Shown: positions 43,384-52,437 of the stretch, in pieces
Position numbering within the stretch: position 1 is the stretch's first letter
Layout: each line of letters starts with the position of its first letter
Assembly: GCA_035327565.1 (NCBI GenBank)
Contig: DAOLDB010000007.1
Coordinates: forward strand, 1 to 64,000
Source: JABDLO01 sp035327565
GTDB lineage: Bacteria; Bacteroidota; Bacteroidia; Chitinophagales; Saprospiraceae
Direction of reading: 5' to 3'
DNA: 64,000 bases
Program-made: the position numbers and the translations under genes
Notes under the pieces: generated by a model
Databases searched by the model: none
What the model was told of the DNA's origin: nothing
Seen by the model: only the letters and a program-made list of their open reading frames with translations

Positions 43384-45896
43384 TGTACTTAGTAAGTTTA
43401 GTCTGTTTTAATAAATTCTTTCCGTTGAAAAAATGTGAATTTAAATTTCTATTATTAATCCCTGTTTGTGTATTCGCTTTTGGTTGTTCCCCTTCATCTA
43501 AGATCGGAGATAAAAAGATTCCAACCCATTCAAAATCAGTTCAATCTTTATTAAATGATTTGGATAGTCTTGGGGTTGCATTCATCCATGATTCCAATGT
43601 TGATTTACAAAACCAGGAGATCCAGGTGTCAGGCAAAATAATATTTAGTGGTAAAGGAAAAATTACTAATGGAATCATCGCCGGAAACAACGCATCTATA
43701 GTTGCTGATTATTCTAACTGCTTCCATCAAATCACATTAAAGGGGTCCTGGACAAATGATACCATCCCTTTGATATGGTTGACTGCCGGAAACAACGCTA
43801 AAAGAAACTTCGAAGTACTCATCAATATAATTCAATTAAAGAAAACCGTTTTCTTGGACAGGCAATTTCCAATTGAAACCCGGTCAACAAGAACTTCTTA
43901 TACAGGCGATGAGGACATTCATATTGTAGGTAAAGATCACCTTCTATCCGGCTTGATTCTCATGACCGCTCATGCACGAAGTTATGCATATTTCCGCTCT
44001 CCTTCAGGTAATAATATTCATTTGGAAAGAATTTCCATATTGTCCTATCCAGAATACAAGGAACAGAAAGTAGACCATACGGAATATCGCTTTGTTCAAT
44101 GTTATTATTCCTCCATTTTTTTAGAGGCCAAACCCAAAATTGAATATATCCATGTTAGAGAATGCAGGTTTGGTGGAAATGTCCAATTGAATTACCGATC
44201 CAGCCCTGCAAATACTTCCAGCCTGGAAGAGTTTTTTAGCCTGAAAGTCAAAAGAGTGGTATTTGATTCTTGTCAGTTTGACCGGGTAGTCAGAATCATA
44301 GAATTAGGTAATTTAATTTATGATACTGTTTTAATTACCAACAACCGGATATCAAATATCTATGGTCCTTTATTTTCTGCTTCCATTTCGAGTACCAGCC
44401 TTCCATCCTCCTTTCCTTCCTCAAGGATTTACAACGAAAGAAAATATATGCTCTTGAAAGGTAATAAAGTAAAAAATGATCTGGCTGTTGCAGGTATTAA
44501 TAATGTATACATGTCTTTAGTTGTAGCGAAAGGATTTGATTTTGATGTCATAGACAACAGCATTGAAAACATTCTTAATCTGAATGAAGGAAGTGAAACA
44601 TATCCATTTTATTGTTCAGCAAATGGTGTGCTTAGAATTTTAGGAAATAACATTGTCGATTGTGGGACCATTAACAACCGGAATCGCTTTGGAATGTCTC
44701 CCCTGATAAAATTAAAAGGCTCTGACAACATTGAAATTTTAAACAACTCATTCCATTTTACCCGCCAGGCTATCCATCGACTTGGACTTATAAAAAATCC
44801 TGATGATGATTTGACAACCATAGATTCTTCAAAACTTCAGGTAGCCATTCTCGATTTTTTCCGCCCTGCAATAGACTCCACTACATATATCACTATAGAA
44901 AACAATGTGTTTAATACTGCTGTACTTACCGATGTTTCCTTTCTTTTCAATTCATCATTTACATTAAGAAACAATATGTTTAATATAGAGCATTTTAGAA
45001 GTGCAGATATTCTCAATTATGGAAGTCAGCACAGGAGGCTTCCATTTACTTTATTCTATTTTAGAAGTCCTGTGCTTAATGGTGAATTGATCGCAGAAAA
45101 TAATATAATTAATATTGAATCTCTAGACTCTAATAGTTTTCAGTTTATCCTGATACTGAACGATCAATCGCATTTCAATAGAGTGGTATATAAAGACAAT
45201 GTATTTAATGTTCCGGCAAACGTTTCATTAAGTATGCCCAGAACTAATGAACTTACTTCTGTAAATTCTCACACAGGTAGGGGGACTATTTCATTCAATT
45301 ATCCTAACACAGCATTAAAAAATCGAATAGTTCAAAATCTTTCTATAGATGAGTCGATTCAACATTTTAATGATCCGCCACCTGAAGGTATTGTCCATCT
45401 AAAAACATTTGGATCTTCAAAAGTAACGGTGAAAGAAAATCACAGCTCTTTGATTACACTTCTTCAAATCGGCTTTAATGACCTTTTTCACCATAACGAT
45501 ACACACCAATTGCCACTCATTTTGATATTGAATGCTGAGATGACGAACCGCAAAGGTGCAAAGTTTGCAAGTGTACACAAAATAATTTTTGAAGACCACC
45601 GGTCAATGTGGTTTCTTGCTCCCGGCGCCCTGGAAATTGTATCAACAACACCATTTTGGAGTCGTGGAGAACCCGAAAGAATTGAAAGTATCGCTCCTTA
45701 TGAAGGCGTTGTTCCTCCTGGTGTTTCCTTGAACTTCATTACACACCTTCAGACCCATTCTGCGCATCGTGTTGGATACATTGCTTATGAAGGAATGAAA
45801 GATGTTGCTTCATTTACAATTACAGCAGAAATATCACCATTTAAAAGTGCTTCTTCTGCATTGAGAGAATCATTTAGGAAGGAATTAACTAAATAA
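43380..45896 (+). CDS. Large beta-helix lipoprotein
   Basis: An 838-residue exported lipoprotein: the hydrophobic signal near residues 22-35 ends in FAFGC (Cys36), later in the chain than usual, so a start further inside (at Met2 or beyond) is possible. The body has repeating Asn-rich turns typical of right-handed parallel beta-helices (EILNNSFHF, ITIENNVFN, FTLRNNMFN, LIAENNIIN, VVYKDNVFN). The C-terminal 120 residues form a separate beta domain. Beta-helix proteins in polysaccharide loci are often lyases, epimerases or surface binding proteins; no catalytic signature is recognised. It is coupled to the ATP-grasp gene. Confidence 0.65.
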   Translation: MMYLVSLVCFNKFFPLKKCEFKFLLLIPVCVFAFGCSPSSKIGDKKIPTHSKSVQSLLNDLDSLGVAFIHDSNVDLQNQEIQVSGKIIFSGKGKITNGIIAGNNASIVADYSNCFHQITLKGSWTNDTIPLIWLTAGNNAKRNFEVLINIIQLKKTVFLDRQFPIETRSTRTSYTGDEDIHIVGKDHLLSGLILMTAHARSYAYFRSPSGNNIHLERISILSYPEYKEQKVDHTEYRFVQCYYSSIFLEAKPKIEYIHVRECRFGGNVQLNYRSSPANTSSLEEFFSLKVKRVVFDSCQFDRVVRIIELGNLIYDTVLITNNRISNIYGPLFSASISSTSLPSSFPSSRIYNERKYMLLKGNKVKNDLAVAGINNVYMSLVVAKGFDFDVIDNSIENILNLNEGSETYPFYCSANGVLRILGNNIVDCGTINNRNRFGMSPLIKLKGSDNIEILNNSFHFTRQAIHRLGLIKNPDDDLTTIDSSKLQVAILDFFRPAIDSTTYITIENNVFNTAVLTDVSFLFNSSFTLRNNMFNIEHFRSADILNYGSQHRRLPFTLFYFRSPVLNGELIAENNIINIESLDSNSFQFILILNDQSHFNRVVYKDNVFNVPANVSLSMPRTNELTSVNSHTGRGTISFNYPNTALKNRIVQNLSIDESIQHFNDPPPEGIVHLKTFGSSKVTVKENHSSLITLLQIGFNDLFHHNDTHQLPLILILNAEMTNRKGAKFASVHKIIFEDHRSMWFLAPGALEIVSTTPFWSRGEPERIESIAPYEGVVPPGVSLNFITHLQTHSAHRVGYIAYEGMKDVASFTITAEISPFKSASSALRESFRKELTK

Positions 45897-45937
45897 ACAA
45901 ACCTCTTTACTTTTTCAAGCATTTTTAACCGCATTCC

Positions 45938-46657
45938 TTGGAATACAGAGTAATCAAACGGGTTTTAGACTTCTTTTTTGCTCTTGCCGGATTGCTGATC
46001 CTGTCTCCTTTGCTCGTGGTTGTTTTTGCCATTTTAAAAGTTTCTGGTGAACGTGAAGCCTTTTACCTCCAAAAAAGAATTGGTTATAAAAATCGCCCAT
46101 TCCATATTATAAAATTCTCTTCTATGCTAAAAAACAGTCCGAATATGGTGGGGGGTTATGCCACCTTGAGAAACGACCCTAGGGTAACCCCCGTAGGAAA
46201 ATGGCTCAGATATACAAAAATGAATGAGCTTCCACAATTATGGAATGTTATTGTTGGAGAAATGTCTTTTGTTGGCCCACGACCTTTACCGGAACAAAGC
46301 TTCGTAAAATACAATCCCGAAGTTAAATCGCGGTTGTATTCGGTGAGACCAGGTATAACCGGCATGGGTTCTCTGATATTTCGAGACGAAGAAAAACTGG
46401 TGACCGCCGTCAGAGACCTGGGATTTGAACCCTTGGAATATTATAAGAAATACATCTATCCATACAAAGGGGTGCTGGAAATGTGGTACCTGGAAAATAC
46501 TTCCTTTACCACTGACCTGAAAATCTTAATGCTCACCTTTTGGTTAATTCTTTTTCCCCGAAGTGAATGGACGATCAAAGTGTTGCGCGGATTGCCCAAA
46601 CGTCCGGACGAATTGACATTTCAGGGTTTAAAGTCATTGCCCCGTTTGAATGGTTGA
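45938..46657 (+). CDS. PglC-like initiating sugar-phosphate transferase 1
   Basis: A 239-residue monotopic phosphoglycosyl transferase. A single N-terminal re-entrant helix (FFFALAGLLILSPLLVVVFAIL) precedes the conserved core: YLQKRIGYKNRPFHIIKF, NDPRVTPVGKWLR, KMNELPQLWNVIVGEMSFVGPRP and RPGITGMGSLIFRDEE. It transfers a hexosamine-1-phosphate or related group to undecaprenyl phosphate, beginning the repeat unit. The TTG start is forced by the conserved IKRVLDF start of the family. A second such gene is at 50943. Confidence 0.92.
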   Translation: MEYRVIKRVLDFFFALAGLLILSPLLVVVFAILKVSGEREAFYLQKRIGYKNRPFHIIKFSSMLKNSPNMVGGYATLRNDPRVTPVGKWLRYTKMNELPQLWNVIVGEMSFVGPRPLPEQSFVKYNPEVKSRLYSVRPGITGMGSLIFRDEEKLVTAVRDLGFEPLEYYKKYIYPYKGVLEMWYLENTSFTTDLKILMLTFWLILFPRSEWTIKVLRGLPKRPDELTFQGLKSLPRLNG

Positions 46658-46819
46658 GGCTAAGGTTTTCGTCTTTGGCAGCTCTTAAAGTCAAAGGTCT
46701 CAATCTCGGTAAAACAGTTGAACTTTGAATACGCAAAATTTGAAAAGGGAAAGGTGGAAACCAGGGATGTGAGTTAGGAAGCATATAAGCCCGTGATGTG
46801 CTTGGAGACACAAAGGAAA

Positions 46820-47920
46820 ATGAATAATATCGACATCATAGCAGGAGCCCGCCCCAATTTTATGAAAATTGCTCCATTGATACATGCAATCAATGATTAT
46901 AATACATTAAATCCAGGGGGAGATCTCATTACTTACCGTTTGATTCATACAGGCCAGCATTATGATTCTGCTATGAGTGAAACTTTCTTCCAGCAGCTGA
47001 ATATCCCAACCCCTCACATCAATCTTGGTGCAGGAAGCGGAACGCATGCTCAGCAGACAGCTGAAATTATGACCGGTTATGAAAAATCCTTAGCTAAGTG
47101 GAAACCGGAATTGTGTGTAGTAGTAGGAGATGTTAATTCTACAATGGCTTGTGCCATTGTAGCGAAAAAAGCGTGGATCAAAGTTGCTCATATTGAAGGG
47201 GGCATTCGTTCTGGTGATATGAAAATGCCTGAAGAAATCAACCGGATTGTTACAGACAGCATCAGCGATTATTTTTTTACAACCTCAGAGACCGCAAATC
47301 AAAATCTTATCAAAGAAGGAGTTTCTGAAGACCGTATATTTTTTGTTGGAAATACCATGATCGATTCTCTTTTAACAAATTTGGGTCGACTGAAAGAGCC
47401 TGGTATTTTTTCCTCAGCATCGCTGGTCAATCGGGAGTATATTGTAATTACGCTGCACCGGCCTACCAATGTGGATGATCCTGAACGATTAAGGGAATTG
47501 TTGTTTACCCTCCATGAATATGCGGAAGACAAAATGATGGTTTTTCCTATGCATCCCCGTACATCAAGGATACATAAAAATCTGAATATTCATTTTCCCC
47601 GAATGTTAATCACAGAGCCCCTTCCTTATCTGGAGTTCATTTACTTAATTAAAAACAGTGCAGGAATCATTACAGATTCCGGAGGGATTACTGAAGAAGC
47701 CACTGTATTGGGAATTCCCTGCATGACCCTTCGAGATAGTACGGAAAGACCTGAAACTGTGACCTTAGGGACCAATGAGTTGGTTGGGACAGACCCGCAA
47801 GTTTTGCCTTACTGGATACATAGAATGGCTTGGGGAAATTGGAAAAAAGGAAGCATTCCCCCGCTATGGGATGGAAAAACGTCTGAAAGAATAGTGCAAA
47901 TCCTCTGCAATTTGATATAG
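46820..47920 (+). CDS. wecB: UDP-N-acetylglucosamine 2-epimerase, WecB/WbpI family
   Basis: A 366-residue non-hydrolysing epimerase. Family motifs: GARPNFMK, HTGQHYDSAMSE, VVGDVNSTMA, HIEGGIRSGDMKMPEEINR, and DSGGITEEATVLGIP followed by DSTERPET. ATG 46820 is chosen over GTG 46793/ATG 46796 because it puts the beta1 strand in the standard place. WecB makes UDP-ManNAc; the close relative WbpI acts on UDP-GlcNAc3NAcA, the expected product of the wbpB/E/D genes here, so that is an alternative. A 162-bp gap separates it from the sugar transferase gene. Confidence 0.9.
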   Translation: MNNIDIIAGARPNFMKIAPLIHAINDYNTLNPGGDLITYRLIHTGQHYDSAMSETFFQQLNIPTPHINLGAGSGTHAQQTAEIMTGYEKSLAKWKPELCVVVGDVNSTMACAIVAKKAWIKVAHIEGGIRSGDMKMPEEINRIVTDSISDYFFTTSETANQNLIKEGVSEDRIFFVGNTMIDSLLTNLGRLKEPGIFSSASLVNREYIVITLHRPTNVDDPERLRELLFTLHEYAEDKMMVFPMHPRTSRIHKNLNIHFPRMLITEPLPYLEFIYLIKNSAGIITDSGGITEEATVLGIPCMTLRDSTERPETVTLGTNELVGTDPQVLPYWIHRMAWGNWKKGSIPPLWDGKTSERIVQILCNLI

Positions 47921-48009
47921 GATTTGTTTTAGCACTCTGAATGAATATGTTAAACTCAACGTTTGTTGTTTAATCTTACCAATTGACTTTTGGGACCAAA
48001 GTTATTCGT

Positions 48010-49155
48010 ATGAGCTTTCATCCTAAAATATGGCTTTCTTCACCGCATATGAGTGGAAGAGAACAGAAATACATTGATGATGCTTTTGCAAAAAATCAAG
48101 TGTTCCCTTTAGGCCCTCATGTGCTTGGTTTGGAAGAAGACCTCCGAAAGTTTACCGGAGTGCAGGCATGTACCTGTCTTTCTTCCGGAACGGCAGCCAT
48201 CCACTTAGCTTTAATCATTTTGAATGTAAATCAGGGCGATGAAGTGATTTGTTCCTCTTTTACTTTTGCTGCTACCGTTAATCCCGTCTTATATCAGAAA
48301 GCTACACCCGTTCTTGTGGAATCTGAACCTTTAACATGGAATATGGATCCGGATTTGCTGGAGGAATGTATTGTAGATCGCCTTAAGAAAACAGGGAAAA
48401 AACCCAAAGCCATTATAATGGTACACCTCTATGGAATGCCGGCACAAATGGATTCTATAAAAGAAATTTCAGATAAATATAATATTCCCGTCATTGAAGA
48501 CGCTGCAGAAGCTTTGGGTTCAGAGTATGATGGAAGAAAATGCGGCTCAATGGGTGATATTGGTATTCTTTCATTTAATGGAAATAAAATTATTACTACC
48601 TCCGGAGGTGGAGCCCTATTGTCACACCGGAAAGAACATGCCAAAGCGGCATTATTTTTAGCCACACAGGCGAGAGATCCGGCTCCACATTATCAACATT
48701 CTCAAGTAGGATACAATTACAGAATGAGCAATATTTCCGCTGGTATTGGGCGCGGTCAAATGGAAGTTCTCCATGAAAGAATTAAAAAGAGAAGAGACAA
48801 TTATGCCTATTATAAAGAATGCCTTGAAGGGCTTCCTGGTCTTTCATTTCAATCCGAACCGGACCCTACCTATTTTTCCAACCGTTGGCTCAGTGTTATA
48901 GTCATTGATCCTGAAGTGAGTGGTGGGGCAGACAGGGAAAAAATACGGCTTCATCTGGAATCATATAATATAGAGTCCCGGCCACTTTGGAAACCAATGC
49001 ATTTACAGCCCTTATACCAACAAATGCCGGTATATGGTCGCAGCGTCTCTGATAAGCTTTTTGAGCAGGGTCTTTGCCTTCCATCCAGTTCGAATTTAAC
49101 CCCCAATGAACTATCAAGGGTATCGGAGGCCATTCAATCATTATGGCCTGACTGA
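48010..49155 (+). CDS. DegT-type UDP-4-keto sugar aminotransferase, PglE-like
   Basis: A 381-residue PLP enzyme. The N terminus (IWLSSPHMSGREQKYIDDAF) is typical of PglE/WbpE-like C4 aminotransferases; PLP lysine 193 lies in SFNGNKIITTSGGG, and EDAAEALGS carries the PLP aspartate. ATG 48010 is preferred to the TTG at 47983. The next gene encodes a FlaA1-type dehydratase, so the pair should convert a UDP-N-acetylhexosamine to a 4-amino-4,6-dideoxy sugar. The third enzyme of the usual route, a PglD-like acetyltransferase, is not encoded here. Confidence 0.88.
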   Translation: MSFHPKIWLSSPHMSGREQKYIDDAFAKNQVFPLGPHVLGLEEDLRKFTGVQACTCLSSGTAAIHLALIILNVNQGDEVICSSFTFAATVNPVLYQKATPVLVESEPLTWNMDPDLLEECIVDRLKKTGKKPKAIIMVHLYGMPAQMDSIKEISDKYNIPVIEDAAEALGSEYDGRKCGSMGDIGILSFNGNKIITTSGGGALLSHRKEHAKAALFLATQARDPAPHYQHSQVGYNYRMSNISAGIGRGQMEVLHERIKKRRDNYAYYKECLEGLPGLSFQSEPDPTYFSNRWLSVIVIDPEVSGGADREKIRLHLESYNIESRPLWKPMHLQPLYQQMPVYGRSVSDKLFEQGLCLPSSSNLTPNELSRVSEAIQSLWPD

Positions 49156-49187
49156 TCTTATTTTCAACGTTTTTTAAAACCTCCAAA

Positions 49188-50399
49188 ATGCCTCTATTTA
49201 ATATCCCCTCCTTTATTAATCAACACATAACGAAAAGGAATGGAAGTCTCTTTGAAAAGGATCTGCTAATGAATAAAGATCGTCTCCACTCAAATATCTA
49301 CAAAAAATCTGTGCTGGTCATTGGTGGAGCAGGCACCATAGGTTCTTCATTTATTCGCTCAATTCTGCCATTTCGTCCCTCCAGACTTATAGTGGTGGAT
49401 ACCAATGAAAATGGATTGACCGAATTAACCAGAGATATTCGTAGCCTGTCCCATATTCAGGCCCCGGAAGTTTATAAAACCTATCCCATGCGTTTTTCGG
49501 ATCCTGTTTTTTATAAGTTGCTTTCGGCGGAGGGACCTTTTGATATTATCACCAATTTTGCTGCACATAAACACGTACGCAGTGAAAAAGATCAATATTC
49601 TATTGAAGCTTTATTGGATAATAATGTATTTCAGGCTCATCGGCTATTAGAAAAACTATCCAAAAAACCTCCGGAGCATTTTTTTTGCGTGTCTACGGAT
49701 AAAGCAGCTAATCCGGTCAATGTAATGGGTGCAAGTAAAAAACTGATGGAAGAAGTCATTATGGCCTACAGCAATAGCATGAAAATAACTACTGCCCGGT
49801 TTGCTAATGTTGCTTTTTCTAACGGAAGCCTGCTGGATGGTTATCTGCAAAGGCTGATGAAGTCCCAACCTTTGTCATGCCCGGCCGATGTAAAACGCTT
49901 TTTTGTTTCTCCTGAAGAAAGCGGCCAAATATGCTTGATTGCTTGCATACTTGGACAAAGCGGCGATATATTCTTTCCAAAATTAACGCCTTCGGAGATG
50001 GTTTCATTCCGGGATATTACTATTGCATTCTTTAACCATCTTGATATGACGATAAAAGATTGTTCTACTGAAGAGGAGGCGAAATGGCTGGCCGCTCGAT
50101 GGAAATCAGGAGATCCTTATCCAGTCTATTTCTTTGATTCTGACACTTCCGGTGAAAAATTATTTGAGGAATTCTTCACTAATCATGATGCAATTGATAT
50201 GAATTCATTTGCCGGAATGGGTGTTATCCGTAATCCTTCCAGAGTCTCGCCAGATAAAATAAAAGAATGTATTCATGAACTCAAGACTCTTTTACAATCC
50301 GATCAGAACAGGAAATCTGCCATCATTTCTACCTTGAAGAAATATATTCCTGATTTTTATCACATTGAAAAAGGAAAAAATTTAGATGATCGGATGTAG
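49188..50399 (+). CDS. FlaA1/PglF-type UDP-sugar 4,6-dehydratase (soluble form)
   Basis: A 403-residue SDR of the CapD/FlaA1 group. NAD motif GGAGTIGSSF follows a 45-residue N-terminal extension; CVSTDKAANPVNVMGASKK is the family hallmark, in which Met replaces the usual SDR Tyr and the Asp-Lys pair is catalytic. The membrane-bound N-terminal domain of PglF is absent. A C-terminal extension of about 100 residues goes beyond the core. It should generate UDP-4-keto-6-deoxy-HexNAc for the aminotransferase encoded 32 bp upstream. An epimerising (FlaA1-like) versus non-epimerising (PglF-like) outcome cannot be told. Confidence 0.85.
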   Translation: MPLFNIPSFINQHITKRNGSLFEKDLLMNKDRLHSNIYKKSVLVIGGAGTIGSSFIRSILPFRPSRLIVVDTNENGLTELTRDIRSLSHIQAPEVYKTYPMRFSDPVFYKLLSAEGPFDIITNFAAHKHVRSEKDQYSIEALLDNNVFQAHRLLEKLSKKPPEHFFCVSTDKAANPVNVMGASKKLMEEVIMAYSNSMKITTARFANVAFSNGSLLDGYLQRLMKSQPLSCPADVKRFFVSPEESGQICLIACILGQSGDIFFPKLTPSEMVSFRDITIAFFNHLDMTIKDCSTEEEAKWLAARWKSGDPYPVYFFDSDTSGEKLFEEFFTNHDAIDMNSFAGMGVIRNPSRVSPDKIKECIHELKTLLQSDQNRKSAIISTLKKYIPDFYHIEKGKNLDDRM

Positions 50400-50478
50400 A
50401 TGAAAGGTCAAAAATGGATGAGACTTTTGATGTTGTTTATTTATTATTCTCATTGCACCGACCATTAGCAATTGTAGT

Positions 50479-50802
50479 ATGACATCTCGCTCACTAATGA
50501 TATTTTACAAAATGGTTTATAAAAACGATTTTTGCGATAAAGAATCTTTGAACAGTGCAGTAAAATATATTTCCATGGTGGAACGCATATTTGGTTTCGC
50601 ATTTGTAGTTACATGAAATGGGGAAAGACTTGGATTTTTATTGGCAGCTAAATCAGTATTTAGATTTGGAGATTTAAATGAATCAAAAGATAGAAAACTC
50701 ACAGTACCCATTTTTAACTCAGATTTTGCAATTGAACTTCGTGATGAGGGTTCAGATGGCAAATTAGCCCGTTGGATATCATCTTACGGGTTAAATATGT
50801 GA
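50479..50802 (+). pseudogene. Decayed gene fragment resembling the C-terminal part of a DUF3307 membrane protein
   Basis: A single frame runs from ATG 50479 to TGA 50800 but is broken by an in-frame TGA at 50614. The part around the break (SMVERIFGFAFVVT, stop, then NGERLGFLLAAKSVFRFGD and LNESKDRKLT) closely resembles, as I remember the family, the last conserved block of DUF3307 proteins, which run into EYVLIGTLLSF; here that end is replaced by unrelated sequence. Both ends therefore look truncated. It fills much of the 543-bp gap between the dehydratase and the second initiating transferase. Most likely a remnant of an earlier gene or recombination event; sequencing error at one base is possible but would not restore the missing ends. 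Confidence 0.55.
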
Positions 50803-50942
50803 TTTAGTTCAATCACTATCAACATACAAAACCCTGCTAATAATAGTGTGTGTTTATTCCAATTCAAAATCAAGCAGAGTGTAGATAAAACTGTCGAAAA
50901 GTGTTAATTGCATGATTACTTTAGAATGAGAAATCTGTTCGG

Positions 50943-51617
50943 ATGATTTACGCTATTGTAAAACGTGTTTTCGATATTCTGTTCTCAGGTATCGCACTAT
51001 TGATGTTGTCGCCATTATTCATTCCTATATCCATTGTTCTCTTATTTACAGGTGAAGGGTATGTTTTTTACCTTCAGGAAAGAGTGGGCTTTAAGAACAG
51101 GTTATTCAAAATATACAAGTTTGCTACCATGTTGAAAGACAGTCCCAACATGCCAGGAGGAATCATTACAGTAAAAAATGATCCCCGGCTGACTCCATTG
51201 GGGTCATTCCTTCGAAAAACCAAAATCAATGAATTGCCTCAATTAATCAATATTTTGATTGGCGATATGAGCTTTGTGGGACCAAGGCCTTTAATGAAGA
51301 CAAGTTACAATGTTTATCCGGAATCCGTAAGGAATGATATTTACTCGGTAAAACCCGGATTAACTGGTATAGGGTCGATCATTTTCAGGGACGAAGAAAG
51401 CTTACTTAGTAAAATCAATGAAAATGGAGATGACGTTTGGAGCTTCTATTCCCTGAAAGTGTATCCATACAAAGGAGTGGTGGAAAAATGGTACAGGGAA
51501 AACAAAGGCTTCATTACCGATCTGCTTTGCCTTTTTATAACTTTTTGGGTAGTCCCATTTCCGGAATCGAATATTATTTACCGCATTTTTCCATCCCTAC
51601 CGGTAAGGCCATTTTAA
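50943..51617 (+). CDS. PglC-like initiating sugar-phosphate transferase 2
   Basis: A 224-residue paralogue of the product of 45938, with one N-terminal hydrophobic hairpin and the same core: YLQERVGFKNRLFKIYKF, NDPRLTPLGSFLR, INELPQLINILIGDMSFVGPRP and KPGLTGIGSIIFRDEE. It catalyses the first membrane step, a sugar-1-phosphate transfer to undecaprenyl phosphate. Two such enzymes in one locus imply either two different repeat units or two choices of first sugar. It is followed after 19 bases by an ElyC/YdcF-like gene. Confidence 0.92.
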   Translation: MIYAIVKRVFDILFSGIALLMLSPLFIPISIVLLFTGEGYVFYLQERVGFKNRLFKIYKFATMLKDSPNMPGGIITVKNDPRLTPLGSFLRKTKINELPQLINILIGDMSFVGPRPLMKTSYNVYPESVRNDIYSVKPGLTGIGSIIFRDEESLLSKINENGDDVWSFYSLKVYPYKGVVEKWYRENKGFITDLLCLFITFWVVPFPESNIIYRIFPSLPVRPF

Positions 51618-51636
51618 AGTGGTCCTTTGAAATATT

Positions 51637-52392
51637 ATGATTGCTTTCCTTAAAAATTTGGTCAACTTCTTATGCCACCCCCTCCATGTACTTTGGATAT
51701 TGACTTTTGTTTATATCATCCTCCGATTTCTAAAACTTAAGTGGTCTGACCTCATTTTAATATTTTCATTTATATGGCTGATGTGTACAGGCACAAGGTT
51801 TATTCCGGATTTATTGGTGTATAGTCTTGAATCTCAATATGATTCTTTTTATGATTATGCTTCTATTGACTCGTTGAGTCCGGTTTATATCCTCATTCTT
51901 GGAGGAGGAAGTTATTATGATCCTGGCCTTAGTCCTATTGATCAGCTTTCAAGAAATTCACTACAACGGCTCAGTGAAGGAATTCGGTTGACCCAAATTT
52001 ACCCCAACAGTATTTTAGTTGTTTCCGGTTATTCCTCGGGCCCTCCTACACAAGCCCAATTAATGGCTGAGGCTGCTGTGAGTCTCGGAATTAACAGAAA
52101 GAAAATTGTTGTTTTAGGTGAGCCAAAAACTACAGGAGAGGAAGCCTTGTCGTTCAAAAACTTTATAGAGGATCCCATGGGTGCGTTGATTTTAGTTACC
52201 AATGACCTGCATATGCCCCGGGCAGTACAACTATTCCGAAAAAGAGGCCTCGAACCCGTGCCGGCCCCGGGAGGCAGCATACTCAGGAAAGATCTCAGAA
52301 AACCCCGTTGGGGCTGGTCATCAGATGTTTCCAATTTTGATAAATTTAAAGCATCTATTCACGAATATATTGGGATGATTTGGGGAAAATAG
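51637..52392 (+). CDS. ElyC/YdcF-like DUF218 membrane protein
   Basis: A 251-residue protein with two N-terminal hydrophobic helices (about 13-30 and 36-55) and a DUF218 domain (ILILGGGSYYDP, then ILVVSGYSSGPPTQAQLMAE, VLGEPKTTGEEALSFK, LVTNDLHMPRAVQLFRKRG). E. coli ElyC is linked to undecaprenyl-phosphate carrier metabolism and envelope integrity, so presence beside an initiating transferase is reasonable. The biochemical activity of the family is not firmly settled. Confidence 0.85.
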   Translation: MIAFLKNLVNFLCHPLHVLWILTFVYIILRFLKLKWSDLILIFSFIWLMCTGTRFIPDLLVYSLESQYDSFYDYASIDSLSPVYILILGGGSYYDPGLSPIDQLSRNSLQRLSEGIRLTQIYPNSILVVSGYSSGPPTQAQLMAEAAVSLGINRKKIVVLGEPKTTGEEALSFKNFIEDPMGALILVTNDLHMPRAVQLFRKRGLEPVPAPGGSILRKDLRKPRWGWSSDVSNFDKFKASIHEYIGMIWGK

Positions 52393-52437
52393 AAAATAGT
52401 TCTTGTCTCCCTTTCTAAAAGCATTTCCATCGAATCC

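Noticed and set aside
50614..50616. In-frame TGA read as selenocysteine
   Set aside because: No SECIS-like hairpin is obvious directly downstream, the residue is not in a redox context, and the frame is truncated on both sides; a pseudogene is simpler.
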